Assembly (NCBI GenBank): GCA_004794785.1
Contig: SJOL01006391.1
Coordinates: forward strand, 548,957-612,956
DNA from: Opisthorchis felineus
Lineage: Eukaryota > Platyhelminthes > Trematoda > Opisthorchiida > Opisthorchiidae
Reading direction: 5' to 3'
DNA: 64,000 nucleotides
Shown: positions 14,301-28,200 of the stretch, one piece after another
Layout: each line of letters starts with the position of its first letter
Numbering within the stretch: position 1 is the stretch's first letter
Translations under genes and position numbers: made by a program
Notes under the pieces: model-generated
Seen by the model: only the letters and a program-made list of their open reading frames with translations
Told to the model about the DNA's origin: nothing
Databases searched by the model: none

Positions 14301-14994
14301 CCAGCTCCGAGAGGGAACATTTCAATGAAACAGTAAAAAGGGCAAATGTTAGCTTGTCATTCACCCACCTGGTACAGAAATTTCCCAGTAGGGTGGATGG
14401 AGCAAATGGCTGATAATGATTCTCTTAATAGATAATCAGATTCGGTTGGTAATTCATCAATGTGAAACAATTTCTCGCACCTTTCTTCTGAATGAGATCC
14501 AGTGCTAGCACTGGAATTCAGTAAACGATAAAGTGGAATGAAACGCTTTTTCAAGTTCACCTGGCGAAGGCAGAATTTGAATGCTCGAATCACACCGGAA
14601 TCTGAGCTATTTCAATTTCCCATAGTCTTCTCTAATTACAGGTTCTGAGGCTGTGCTTTCCGGAACCAGAGGATAACATAATAATAATCCAGTTAGATTA
14701 CGGCAAACTGCCGTATGCATTTTGCGTAAACTTCGACAAACATAGTTCTGCATCTCTGCATCTTTAGAGGAGTGCCACATACGCGGGCCTGAGCACCAAC
14801 CCAATTAAAACCAGCTTGATGGATATACCGCACACTAAGTTTGGTATTTATGCCCCAAAAAATAATTGGATGGGAAAGTAGGAACAATTTCGAAAGCCCG
14901 TTCTGTTCTATTCTGTATTTTGACATTCGTTGAGTGGACGGGCCAATCCTTAAAATACAACACCGAGTTCATCCAGGCTCATCGTAACTTTTCA
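11322..14994. other. Spacer between the inverted repeat arms
   Basis: This is 3.7 kb without a recognisable gene. It holds the direct repeat at 13425/13520 and a tRNA box-A-like string (tagctcaatgg, near 13877) without a matching box B. Short frames on the minus strand at 14357-14926 are not identifiable. Confidence 0.5.
13424..13540 (+). repeat. Short direct repeat, about 95 bp apart
   Basis: The string aaaagtaaattcctcatcc occurs at about 13424-13442 and again at about 13519-13537. Each copy is followed by a related gtg-rich stretch. Probably an old local duplication. Confidence 0.6.
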
Positions 14995-15985
14995 CACACG
15001 ACTGACCATACGATGGAGACTTGAAGTATCCTCCAGTAGGCAACAACTACAAGTGATGTTGGCTGCCATTTGGTTTATTTGTTTACTTGAGTGAACATAA
15101 GTGATATGGGTGCTCGTGCAAACCAACTGAGACGAAACCTGTAACCATACAAAGTTCATAGAATGTGTGGCTACACATAGGTCAAACACGTTACAGTTTC
15201 CTTTAGCCCAGCCAAATTTTGTTAACACCAAATCCCGTCATTTGTCGAGCCATACAGTTTACACACATGGAAGTGATGCTCAAATGTTCGGATGTGAAAG
15301 AAATCTGTCATGGTCGATAATTCACTGCGGTCGGATTGAACGTGTATAGAAATGTTACGTTAGCTCGTAGAATCTCTAGAGAGTAAGGCGTGATCACAAG
15401 TCTATCGACCATTATCATCCATTCCAAACTTCCAAACAGATATCTATGATTCATTTCTATTTATAAGGCTGCTGAAAACAGTTCGAAAGCTCCCTATCGG
15501 TTCCACCCACCTTGAGACTCATCAGCTAGATATAGTCTCCGAGTTTCCATCCAGCGCATTTCCTACATGACAAGTTTAACTTGGTGTTAGCAAGGGATTC
15601 AATTGAAAATTGTGGACGAAAGGCTCAGTTAGAGTGCAGGAGAATCTGTCATTCGCATGACTTTAAACTTGCGAATCAGTGCATGAATCCAGATCTGTAT
15701 GTATAGCGCTTTTCCCATTCGACTACATTTCAGTCAATACCGTCGACTTTTCAGTGAACTATGGCACGAGATTTTGTGCATCCACACCGTAGCGTATATA
15801 TTTCACGGTGATCGTGTTGTGGCCCATTATTGTGTAGGCTTGTGGAGATGTGTCCTACAATCCGGGTTGATCTGCATGCTTGCAAACCATATTTCCCTTA
15901 AATTTCACCCAAAATGTTTTGACTGTGCTTGTGTGTCTTGGGACCTGAGGGGCAAACTTGACTGAAGAGCACGTGGTGTTTCCCC
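14995..15985 (-). repeat. Right arm of large inverted repeat
   Basis: Reverse-complement partner of 10300-11321, with the identical core at 15267-15907. The inner flank (14995-15266) and outer flank (15908-15985) align to the other arm only with many substitutions and indels. For example, ctgaccatacgatg is kept near 15002 but the surroundings differ. Confidence 0.9.
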
Positions 15986-16698
15986 GATCAACTGTCCTCA
16001 ACGTAACATCTCTCTGTCCGTCTAACAGACTGCACTTGGCTAGGGATCCAAGATACTACATCGTGTTTAGTAATCAATCTGAGATAACGTCTATAAATGT
16101 TGGTTTTCTACAGTTGATTATCTCAGACATCAAGGCTATCTCGTTGAAAAGCGGACTTCTGGTGGATGATGCATCAAGCTGCTGTCAGTTACTATTGCAT
16201 TGAGTAGGAAGACGTCAAAAATAATTAGAACCGTCTATCATTCATTTGCAGCAACTCAAGAATCCTTTGAACTTTGTGACCAAGCAAAACAGACCTCAAT
16301 CAGGTAATGATTGGTTGATTGATATACGCTAATGAAACACTGACAATGCCGAGCAATTTTTCTCAGATTCGGAACGCAACTGGGCGACAAATTTCAGCGG
16401 TCAAGATAATTCACTGTATTTTACATCGATATCCACTTGCTGCTGCCTTTGAAATTTAAGACTTGGATTGTTTGTATGTAAGACCTCCACATAATCGATC
16501 ATTTCAGCTGTTTTGCGAAAAGTGAGTGAACTGCACATGATACTCGTATCACATGGAAGTGAAGTGATCTTCAAGCGCTAATGTATAATCCAACGTTCGG
16601 ACCCAATCCACTAGTCCCCCCCATATATTGCTAATATGGTTGCTGAAAATACGTCGATAGCAACACTACGGATAGTATGCTGTCAAAAATGTATGCTG

Positions 16699-16818
16699 CT
16701 CGAATGTCGTGTCAAATGAAACATGCGCCACATTCAGTTTAGGAATAGCATAAACAAAGGATTCAGCTGAACCTCCCGTTAACACCAAACTAATTCACAA
16801 ATGAGTGTTTATCGCCAC
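16699..16818 (+). repeat. Dispersed repeat family, copy 1
   Basis: Aligns in the same orientation with 30657-30800, with blocks ctcgaat.tcgt, tgaaacatg, acattcagttt and cacaaatgagtgt. It lacks parts that copy 2 has. The family is not recognised. Confidence 0.6.
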
Positions 16819-17880
16819 GTTCCATAGCTCTTCTCAGTTTATCCCAATGCACACACATTTATCTGATGTCTTTTTAACATTTGATAATATCACTCTGTTC
16901 AGGTCACCATGTGACAGTCAGCAAGAGTTTGATGGCGTTAAATTTTAAGAAATGGAAAGTTTGTAGAACTCCGTAGAACTTTTTTACTCCCAGTAAACAT
17001 CCATAAAAAGTTGATCCTTGTCATCTGGCTGCCCACTAACTACTGTCGTGTATCTGCGCATCATGCAGATCATGGTTGAATTTTTCGCTGAGCTCGAAAA
17101 TTTCCCCATGAGAAGTTTCATCGATAATCAAAATGATATCATCACTGCGGAGCAGCAAAGTTACTACGTTCATCAGACTTTAACTGCTAGTCTGACGACT
17201 CGAGCTCCGGTGTTCGCTTTTGTCGAGCCATTTTGTGTGAATTGCTATAGTTCGATACTCCATGGACCAGAAGTACTTTCTGAAAAGATTTCGGGGACGA
17301 TATTGATGCAGGCAAGGTGCGTATGAGCTGTGCACAAGGCCTCATGTTGCAAGGCCTAGAATGGCAGAAGGCATAAGCGCCACGGCCAGGTTGCATGTGG
17401 TATGGACGCTGCGTTGGCCGGTTGCTGCCGTGTTGATCCCACAGCACATCGTCGCTATGCCTATATCACCGCCCCACACTACCCGCTTCTGATAAGCCCA
17501 TGACGCCGCTTGGTCATGTCTTTCTACGACCGTGTTTCTAGGCTGTTCAGGCCCATAGTTTAGCATTAGGTTGCCGACAGGCCCAGAGGCAACTCAAGCT
17601 CCTGTTCTGATGGCCCAGCCGTGGCGGACAGTGTTAGCACTGTAGCTATGACAACTCCTATGTCATAGAGTTTCCACTCATTGTGCAACCCAACGTGATC
17701 ACAACAACTCCCTGTGAAACAAACGCACCAAAACCAGCTCTAGAGGCAAAACAACACTTATCAGTGGATTTCTTCATCATTACACAGTGAGATCGAATAG
17801 AGTTGAAAGTGTGCGCCGAAAATATGCCCGTCACTGCATATCTGTGGTGGACCCGGTGAATAAACTGGCTGAACGTCTAC

Positions 17881-17910
17881 TGGTGCCTACTAGTGCCTAC
17901 TGGTGCCTAC
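17881..17910 (+). repeat. 10-bp tandem, three units
   Basis: tggtgcctac, tagtgcctac, tggtgcctac, with one substitution in the middle unit. Confidence 0.85.
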
Positions 17911-18913
17911 AATCCTGTTCCCGGGCGTTCCATGATCACCGACCACGAAATGTGAGTAAAAATGATAGTGTAACATCATGCCAACGAATGATGTAATGCA
18001 TGCAATGACTGAATCTGTCTACTGTAATATCATTAGTCTGCTCAAATGTACGTGTCAGTTTACACCAAACCACATTACAGTGACAACAGGGACTGCAATA
18101 TCCGCATATTTCGTGCAGTGGAAGTCATGTTATCCTTAGTTTTCCCTTCACGTTAGTCTATATCCATTGCCTTCTGATGTCTTCTATATCAGTGAGTAAG
18201 GTCCCCCCTTGACTTACGCCAAAAAGTCAGCGAAGTTATTTTTTTTACTCTATTTTTTCGCATCAGACTGACACACGGTGTTCCAAGGTATGGTGGAGTT
18301 GATGCTTCGGAGTCCTTGTTACTGTATTCCTACGTTTTGGTGTTCGTGCCTAGGGTGAACTAGTGTCTTACAATCGATCGCGACGTTTATTGTCAGTTTC
18401 GTGAACCATGTTGTCAAAGAAAAAACAACAGATATAGCCTATTACGTATAAATCACTGTGGGATTTCGAATACAATTTACTCCTCCTGTCCTGGCGTATT
18501 CATTCTAATGACACACAAGAATGATGAGGCTGGAAATGCGATACTAATTCTTTGGTCTGTGTATGGATGGTTACTTTGAAAGTGAGGGATAAAAATATCA
18601 GAAACTGAAGCTTGCATGCATTACCTGATTTCCAGTTTCGCCGCACAGGCAATAATGCTAAGGTCAGAGAATATTACACAATCAGTCACGAATCCCAAAC
18701 TTTTGGCAAGCTATGTAAATCACCTCTTCGTCAGTGTGAAACGGTGTACACCACGAAGGAGCATAGAAACTGCTTAGTAGACCATCTGAGGTGATCAGAT
18801 CTACGAGTGAATTGGAAAAGAACTACAGACTACCAATTTTGGACGTATTGGTAAGCAGAACTATTTACGGAATTCTATAGACGCGTGTGTGTCGGACAAA
18901 GACTCAAACAGGT

Positions 18914-19257
18914 AGCGAATCACCACAACCACCACCCAAGAAGCCAGAAACAGAGCTGTGTCCAAACTCTTTTCAAGGGAACGGGGATGCACTGCAGTAT
19001 GGTAGTGCTGAGAATAAAAGTATCAACTCACAGATAGTGAGTATTGTCAAGCAGTGGATGCTGAGGAAATGATGGCAGAAGATATTGAAGAAAAACGCAT
19101 ACTGACGGCAACATCAACAGCAAGGTTAAGCGACTCATCGGAGAATTCATCCATGCATCACTTACATGTCAGAATTGACAGTAAGACCGTTACAACCGAA
19201 GGAACGTTGGAAGCCGCAAAACTAAGTGTTACTTTGACAAATTGCTTCCTAGATTGA
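18914..19257 (+). other. Coding-like stretch, unrecognised
   Basis: Two overlapping plus frames have a protein-like composition. The first (to about 19070) is Pro/Lys-rich (PQPPPKKPETELCP). The second runs from about 19030 to the stop before 19258, with acidic and Ser/Thr-rich sequence (VDAEEMMAEDIEEKR, LSDSSENSSMHHLHVRIDS). Possible borders are cag before 18914, cag before about 19036 and AG/gttaag at about 19122. These may be exons of an unknown gene or chance; no family was recognised. Confidence 0.25.
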
Positions 19258-22200
19258 AGACACGCGAACTAACGTGTACCGATTCAGCGGCACGGGCCCA
19301 AGTGGGTAATCGTATGAACAGCCTGAAGGAAAATTCCTACGTGGGTAAATAAAACCGGCATAACAATGAGAGTACATGATTCAGTCCCCTTGATTTCAGT
19401 ACAAGCAAGAAAGTTGCTGATGGCGTGATGCTTCGTAACAAATGCAGCAAAATAACGTAGAAATCAATCCTATCTACCCACTAATGTGAGTGAAGAACCG
19501 TTAACCCAATGGGAACACTGGGTCAGATGAGATCCTCAGATCACGGGACCAGAAAAAAGCACCTGAGTAGTCTTCCGAATGAAACTGCTCTCAAGTTCAG
19601 CAGCCGACCTAGGCACAGGTTAACCAATAGGCAGGATAGGATGCTGAGCTTCGACCCTCGATAATGAGCCAAAAGTCAGTTTGAGTGAATAGACTTTATC
19701 TTCACAGACGCACGCAAAACACCTACCCCCCTTTATCCACTCAACCGATCAACACCAAGGACATACCGGACTAGCGAATCTTGAATAAATAATTTGATTC
19801 TGTGTAGTAAACCCCGATAAGTTGAAGTTAACCTAGGTGAGTGGACTCCGTACAAACGTGAGCACACCCACTCACAGCACGGTGATAATGTCACCTGAAC
19901 GGATTAATCTCCAGATGTAGCCTTGCTGATTTGGAACATTTCAGTCTCGATTCTTCATCAGGTGCAGGTGGTTGGGATTTCTGTAGAATCGGTCAAACGA
20001 ACCACCGCTCAAGAGTGGACACGTTCGCCTGTTCGGATGCAGATGTGATAATTCGGGCGCATCACGAACGTCCTAATGGTGTAGTGAAAACTCGCTCTCC
20101 TCGTATGCCAAAAGTCCTTTGTTCCAATCGCAGTACGACGAAGGACATGCACTTCTGCTGAGCCTTAGTAAGAGTGGACTCCGAGTTCATTGCTTCCGCT
20201 CTTTGGTACAGACTAACGAGTGACTGCGCCAAGATGTGAGAAGAACCGTTCCAACGAGAGTCAAGTGGATACATTGTAATACTGCTACCAGAGCATGGTT
20301 TTTGTGTACGGTTACGGACAAGGGGCCAATTGAAATTCCAGACAACTCCGACCATATGACAGATGCTGGTAGAGCTATTATATTGTTTTGTCTTTACCGC
20401 AGGTGAGAAATACACTGGCACATTACTTCCGGTCACCGTGATAGCAGTGTGGTCCACAAAATCAGCTAGTACATGGATTTTTGTAGCCGCTGATCGGACG
20501 CCGATCCTTCTGATCGCCTTTCTTGAGTGGTGGTAAAAGGAAGTTTGGAATGTGTCGCATATCGTTTTGCAGGTTCAGTACGAATATGGTACGAAAGCTG
20601 AATGTTCACAGGATTTCCAACATTATCAATTTGTTCTTTGGATTTATGTGGAATTTTATACTTGTGTTTTTTGCTCCTTTCGGTTTCAGTAATCACTCAA
20701 GCGTAAGCAGATTAACTTGGTCCGATTTGTGCATTGAGTTAGTAGTGTACCCTATCGACGTTAGCGTGGTCCATGTGAAAACCTTCTTACTTGATAGATC
20801 AGAGATGGAATTTGTAGCATTTCGACTGCGCTTCAGACCTTGTTGCAATTAATACACAACTGTAGCAACATTCAGGTTCCGGTGCTAACATTTCAAACCC
20901 TGGGCCTGAAGCTCTAAGTAGCACCGTCACCCAACAACTCACTCAAATAATGTATTAGACTTGATTATAGTTCACAGTGCCACAATATGCGGGTCAGCAA
21001 GGCTGAGTGGGTGGGGTGAGATAATAGTCCCGAACCCAGACGGTGGCAACCGGCTAGCCTGGCACTCATGGGACAAATATGACCTATCCTGGGTTAGCTG
21101 CCTTCCATCGCAACATCATTTTGCCTGTATCCGATTCATTTTACAACCCGATCTACATGTATAGAGAAAATATTTTTGTGGGTTTCGGACCACATTATTG
21201 CGGGCGTCAAGTCGTCACACATTATTCCACGATCTTACTGCTTTCTCACTTTCGATAATCAACTGATTCTGGCGAAAATCACAGTCTCACGAAGCCCTTT
21301 TACCTAGCTGAGGAAGGTTGTCACTTGAATTCAAAAACCTATGATAATTCAAAACTCAACAAAAAGTCGACGTCGACAATTTTGGGTTAAATCCATCTGA
21401 GCAAGTCGATTAATTGGGTACACCTTACAATGTCATTTGAGGTGGATAACTTGGCAAGAAAGGACAACGTGATGGCCAACTCGGGAGTGCCCTTTTCCTG
21501 TTCTACAGCGTCTGATTACCTTATTCCGGGCTCACACTATGCTCCCGGTGTGGACAGATTTGCGCACATGATGTCCGTCTATCTACGTTTGAGAAATACA
21601 ATAGTTTTAAGTTGGCGACTACAATAGAGAGAGATTTTGGACAGTTGGATTGTTTTTGGCGCAGTCGTACCGTTTCAGATGTTTTGCACACATGCACATG
21701 GTTCATCATTCATTGATTCATTGATTTATTCATTCATCCATTCACGGATGACTGTTTTATCCAGACTAATAAATCGATGACGGCCGGTGCGTCATAAAGC
21801 TCCTCCCTCAATTAGTGGAGGTAGTCTTTGTTGTATGTCTCTTGAACGAGAGTTTCGACGGTTTGTAATCCAATAAAAGTTTCGAAATGCTTTGTAACTC
21901 ACGTTACCATGGTATGGTATGGTCGTTATCATTAGGGCCGTACTATATCGCATGTCGCACCACTAGTGTATGCCAAGGATCAGAATAAAAGGCAACCATG
22001 TGGTGAATGGAATACCACCAAGTCATCCATTGCCATCTTTAAAGAGCGCCAATGGGCGGCTTCCACAACGGGGAAGCGCTACGCTGAAACTAAAGAATGT
22101 TGACTACTAGTATCATTGCTCTTATACAACAGCTGGTGTGCTGTATAGGGGATAGATTAGGTTTTAGGATGGAAACGTCAAACCTCTGAGTATTAGTTTC

Positions 22201-25200
22201 AGTATCAGTTAAGTACGAATTCCTTCCCACTTACCGCACAAATGCCTTCACTTTCAGAAAGTAGTGACTACAGTTAATAGAGTATAGCTCTTTTTGAACT
22301 GTCACAGACATTCCAACTCATTTTACTGCAAGGGCCTCGAAACGCTTTTCCGGACTGTCCTGTAGCGAACCGAGTGGACAGGCGCTTTTCTTAGTTGCGT
22401 TTCTTAGAGGAAGATATCTCTTAGTAAATGAACACACGAATTCATCAAAAGAACCAGTTTCTCTCCCAAAAAATGTGAAACGAATGATACGTCCTTTGAT
22501 TATGGAGCCTAGGAGATCGGTTACCTCGCCACCGTCATTAATATAAACGTCAATGTTAAGCAGGAATGCCTTATCTCTGTACCGCTATGTTTGTTCATTT
22601 GAAGAGAGTCTTGTTGCGAATATAAGTAATTATAGAGACAACGAGTTTTATTGATACGTTACAACAAACACTCCTGGTTACCAAATTTGGGCGAAAACTG
22701 TAAACGAGAAGTTTATTGGGTTGGCAGGCATGTTTTGCGGGTTTTCGATCAAGCTCAGGGAGGGTTGTTTGGACAGAAGGTCGCTCGTACCCATAGCATC
22801 TGAACCTGTCGTAACCAAATTCATGCACATGAATCAAGTCACGCGTTACCATAGAAAGAGTAGTTTGTATTCCAAAAGGTCGAATGTCAAAGGATTGACA
22901 CGTGTTGTAGTAGATCAATGTGCATACGGGAAAAGATACGAAGAGCTCTGAATCCCCGGTCATTCAGTGATGACTTTTGTCTGACAGCTGGTAATTTATT
23001 CTGTTTCCAAACATAGCTGTAATTACCTAAGTACTGGTCACCTTATACTACTTCACTCAGGCCACCAACTCCGACTGTTTCAGTTGGTAAGTGAAAACAA
23101 GTATGTTGTAGAGTGGAAAAACTAAAAATTAGGGCATTGCTACCTATCCAGTTGAGTTCTTCCTATCCAGGCCTCGAACAACAGCGTGTAAAAGTTTTAA
23201 CTGAATGAGAATATCGTACACATTTGCCTACGGGTTACTAGTCTTCACTACATGACTTATTTGGCCACAAATTTTCGGTATATTTTCGAAAAAAAGAATG
23301 CGAAAGCCGATGTGGCATCTAGGTATTTTTATTAGCTTATTTCATCATTTTGTGTTAGTTGAGCTAGAAACAGGGGCAGGAGTTCCAGTAGGGAGGACGG
23401 TTAGGGCCTCAAACAAAGACTTTAGCTCAGAAGGCATCGGTGGTTAACGAGCGACTAGCAGAATAATTCGAGTTTTAGCGATAAGTCTGCCACATTTGAT
23501 CCATGCTCAAAACCGAAGAACCAGTTTTTGACCAATGTGGTCAGCACCAACAGCTCCTCTGTGGATGTAGCAGAGTGTATTCCCCACTATAGCTCAACGC
23601 GTTGCTGAGGTTCAAACGGTCACTAGGGGGTCATCTATTCCTTCTGTATTCATCGAACGCGGCAAAGTTCTTGCTAGACGATATTCTCAAAGGTGGTTTG
23701 TCGGTCCCCGTGTAAGTTTACCTTGGTACCGATTGATTTATCCATTGGTTAACAAGTTTTTTTGGCTGCCACAACAATATCTACACACTACAAGGGGATC
23801 GCCTCGCATCGTTTTGTGAAGTGGTCCACAAACCCCCAGCTGAACTCGACAGAAAAAGGAAAATATCGTAGTCCAAAATGGGATTACTGAAAGTACTCGT
23901 CGCTCTCCTGTAGAACCTAGTGGACAATCAGTAATGGTGCACGTGAAGCAGGTCAGCACCAGTTGTTATATATGAAGTCAGAACTAAAGATACAACCAGA
24001 AAGAAACCACAAGTGCTCCGGAGACGGCGTCGTTATATAGGAAGAAGAACACAAGTTTGTATCGCTCTGCAGTAAATAGTAACATACGGAAGCAGCCCCA
24101 TCGTAGGCCAGTTTGAATAAGAATATGCATTTCTAACGGGAAGTAACTGGACAGTTAGGTGAAACATTTGTCCACTGTTGCTACTTTACTGCGTATTTCC
24201 TATACTACTGAATCGACTTCTCCATTCTAATATCATACTACGATTTTGCCAACTACTTTGGTAATTTCAATGTCCTATCAGTTTCTCTTTCTTAATAGAA
24301 ACTGCTTCCGAAGGGACCGATATGGCCCCCTTCTTCGAACTTTACCATTAGACTGATAGGTAGAATAACATAAAATCCCGGTGCATTCGGCCTCTTTGCT
24401 CCCCAGAAGGGATGACTTTTCTTCAGCATACGGGGAATGCCAACAGCGCTGAGCATAACAGATGGTATCTCAGGCTGAGTGTGGATGCTCGAGCACAAAA
24501 TTCAGCCTTATTGGTTACTTCCGGTGTATATTCCTGACACTGGCTAATGAGTTTGAAAACCGTAAAAACCGAGTGGTACCACAACTCGTTCGTATTGTAG
24601 CGAAACAAGCACTGTAGCTTGATTGCGTGCTCAGAAGTTGTCCTCGTCAGCGTCATTACTGGACTAAACTGCTCTCGGGGAGCGCAGTCGTGTGGTTGGT
24701 ATTTTACCTGTTGTGGTCCAGGTCTATAGATGGTCACGTCATGAGAAGTGATAAATTCCCGTCACTGAGAAGTAAAAGTGCTCACAGTTCAACCGAGTGA
24801 AAACGGGACACTGTTAAACGGGTATGGAGATAACAAATTGAAGGTTTACTATATTCTCAGAAAATAATGAAGCCGTAGCACTTTAGCTAGTTGCATTTCG
24901 GCAGTGTGTGTTACAGAGCACAGCTAGTAGTTGCGGACCGTCCACAAGTTCGGTTAACCAATATCTACTGACTGCTCTTACGTAGTGATCAGCGACGTGG
25001 AAGTGTACCTGACCTCGTTCACGAATCATAAACTGAGACGAGATGATAGCTTGTCCATCGTATTTAGAAAATTAAACGACATGAACCTGCAAAAGGGGTT
25101 ACATCTTTGTTCTTGAAAGTTGTGAACTACTATCCCACAACAATTATTATAAGATAGTAAAGCGTGCTGCTTCAGGAAATCATCTCAGCACCAGCCCCCT

Positions 25201-28200
25201 GTCATGAAACACTTGGAAGACTGGATTGATGCTGAACAGACAATTGCAGCAGTTTTGATGACGTTATGTTGGTTAGGTGAAAAATGATACGCACGCTTTG
25301 AATAACTGTGAGCGCGCCGTTCAACGTAGGATGGATTAATGTGCTCCTAAATTTCACTGAGAATGGCATAGTGCACTGACCGTTTGAATATTTACGTAGC
25401 TATCACACAAAACTAGGGGTCTCATTGATCCCCCGAAACAGAAGCTCTATCATTGTGCACTATAGCTGCAATTTGTTCCAGATTCAGGCAAATAGGCTAG
25501 GTCATCATCGATGAAGGAATTCGGAGCTACTTTTGAACGCAACGAATAAGAGTATATCATTACTAACAGCTTAGTGACGGAAACATACTTTAGTGTTTCA
25601 GAAACCGTGTGGGGTTCACCATTCACCCTCCATGTTCTTCTAAAGTTTGGAAATCTAACTAGAAAACAACAGCCAGCTGATAGTTTTCCCGTAGTTTTGT
25701 GTACGCTTGACACCCTATTCTGTTGGATTTGGGCAAATTTTGACTCAGATAATTCTACAGGATGACGTATTTGAATGCCGGTTGCGTGGATTAGAAGAAA
25801 GAATTATCGGATGGTCGATCTTCTCATCTTTCACTAGGCTTTTCGGATCTTATTTTCACTTGATAATCAATAGTTCGCAGGCGTGAGTTGCATTGTGACC
25901 AGCTGAGACTCGATAACAGACAAAGCCGTATGCTGGAGCCAACACTTAGATGTGGAACACTTAGTTATGGATCACCGTAATCAGAGTCCCTGTGAAGGCA
26001 TGAGCGAATCACGTTGCACTGAGTTTGTCTGCAAAGATAGATTATTGGGTACAGTTTAAGGAAAGTTTTTTTCTGTGACCTTTCCCAACCTTCTGAGCAT
26101 TGTGGATATACTCTTCAAATCCCCGAAAGCAAGAAGAAAAGAAACAACGGACGGATACTTCATCCAGGTGTCCTGGAGGGAACAGGCAGTTTTCTTAGGT
26201 TTGCAGCTACCCGCGTATAGGAACAACAGATGGTTTGGATTTCCCAGATCACTGTAACATCATCATCAGCTAGTTAGGCATAGTTGCAGAATATCCATTG
26301 TTCGCTTTCGCTGCTGAGTTGGACGTACGCTGTGTTGTGCACTCACTTGGAAAATTGCATGGCGTTGGCGTGATAGTCAGATGAATGGCTCATTTACTTT
26401 AATGGGTTATCGGAGAGTTTTAATCGATCTTGTCAGAAGCGCCGTATTAAAAAAAATACTTCGGTTCAAGTGAACTACAAAGTGACTTAATGCACAGCAT
26501 GTTCGGCTGAAGAATATAATGAACTGTAGTTTCACCCGAGTTTCATGTTAAAACCGTCTGATTTTGTAGGTAAGTGTTTAACTTCTCACAGTTATTTATT
26601 TGTGAAATAAGACTGGTAGAATTTCGGTGACCACGGTTACCTGATGAGGTCCGAATCGGTGGAATCGGCAATGGGGTGTCAACTATTTTTCATCATTCAT
26701 TTAGGTCGTCTCAAATCACCGAGGAATCAGGATTCTTCTGTTCCTGAGAACGGTTGGTTAGGCTGATTAGCCAACTTGCACAATATGCAAAGAGTTTGTT
26801 TGTACATTGCAGGTCTACTGATGCACCAGAAACCCGTGACAGAATAAAACAAAATGCCCTCTTTTTCCCATAAGCATTCAAGCTTCAGTTTGATGTTCAG
26901 GTCAAATATCGCCTTCGTACTTATGCCATCTGTTCAGATATAAAGCGTTCCTCAGGTGCCAGTTATCTGTGAGTGTCGTTTGACGCCGCAATCAGCAATC
27001 TTGCCAATACCTCGGGGCGGAGGGAGAGGTCAATTTGGCTTTTGTCAGCATTCACTCCACACTGAGTTTCAGCATTCGACCACCTCGGTATCCGACGCAC
27101 TGAAAGAAGTTGTTAACTTCAAGCATTGTGTTTAGTTCAGGTGATCTTTGCTGACTATCAAATCTTGTAGCCCCTCCTGCAACAGACTGTGTGTGACGGT
27201 TAGTCTGGTGGATTTGTCCCCAGAATCTCTTCACATTATTAGATTAGGAGTTTACTGAACCCGAACCAACACGGAATTGCTTACCTTTCAAAAGCGGTTT
27301 TCCATCTGCAACTTGTGTTACCTTCATTTGCCAACCTCTGAAGCTCCAACAAGCTCCATGCGCATCGCAAAGAATCTCACCCATTTCAGACATCCAAAAC
27401 TCGGATACACATCTAACAAGTTTCCGACACCAAGTGACTTCTGACAGTCGGGTAATATTTGTTCAGTCGTGATACTGCAGTGAAGAGCACATTATTAGCA
27501 GGAAAAATTAATCATCCATTCAGGTCTCCTGAAGCTCACCAACAGTGAGGCTGTGTGAATTAATCTGAAAAACGTCTTATGGGTGTCCAGATAGGAGTCA
27601 TTTGACTAAGAGGACGGAGGGAGACATGATGACACCTCTTCGTGAGGCTAGCGTGCAAATTACCACTCTCGTAAAATCGATGCGCAGACGTCCCGTGGAC
27701 ACTATACTTACTGGCGGGGCGTTAGCACCCAAATCTTCGTCTTGCAAGCTTCAGCACGTGACTCACTGCTGCGTACAGCATTGCATATCGCGACGTTTTT
27801 GCCCTCAACCCTAGGGTCCATCAGTAGCAAGCTTAAACAAGTCAGGTTTCCTGTTGTCGATCGTCAGGTCAGCATTAGTTACTGATATACAGGTCAGCGT
27901 GGCGCACGCGTAAACGAGGTAGTCATTCACATGCTCTTGACATTCAGCTGTTGGTTGGGTCACATGATCACTGCGCACAAACGTAGACCAGCGCTACCTA
28001 CACACCATAGACTGAGCACACTTGACACGACAGGTGAGGTGAACTATGCTCAGGTACGCAATTTTGTTTCATATTTCTTCAGTGTCATGAGGAACAGGCG
28101 CCGACTGCGATGAGGTCAGTTTACTTCAAACCGGACGTGCAATAACGTCAAGTTGTAGCATGGAGCTTTCCCGTAGTTGATCTTTATAGGTGAAATTATA

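Larger units (their letters stand above)
15986..18886. other. No recognisable gene; one dispersed repeat and a small tandem
   Basis: It contains the repeat copy at 16699-16818 and the 10-bp tandem at 17881. It also holds a short hairpin (tctgagataa / ttatctcaga, about 16079-16127). The GC-richer block 17300-17700 holds no identifiable frame. Confidence 0.45.

Noticed and set aside
10248..15965. Two open frames on opposite strands (10248-10589 minus, 15699-15965 plus) share 80 residues exactly, as if a duplicated gene
   Set aside because: The identity is fully explained by the 641-bp inverted repeat. The frames end where the repeat ends and show no domain.
20062..20457. 131-codon minus-strand frame
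   Set aside because: No recognisable domain, no splice or start context, and a length still expected by chance in 64 kb.
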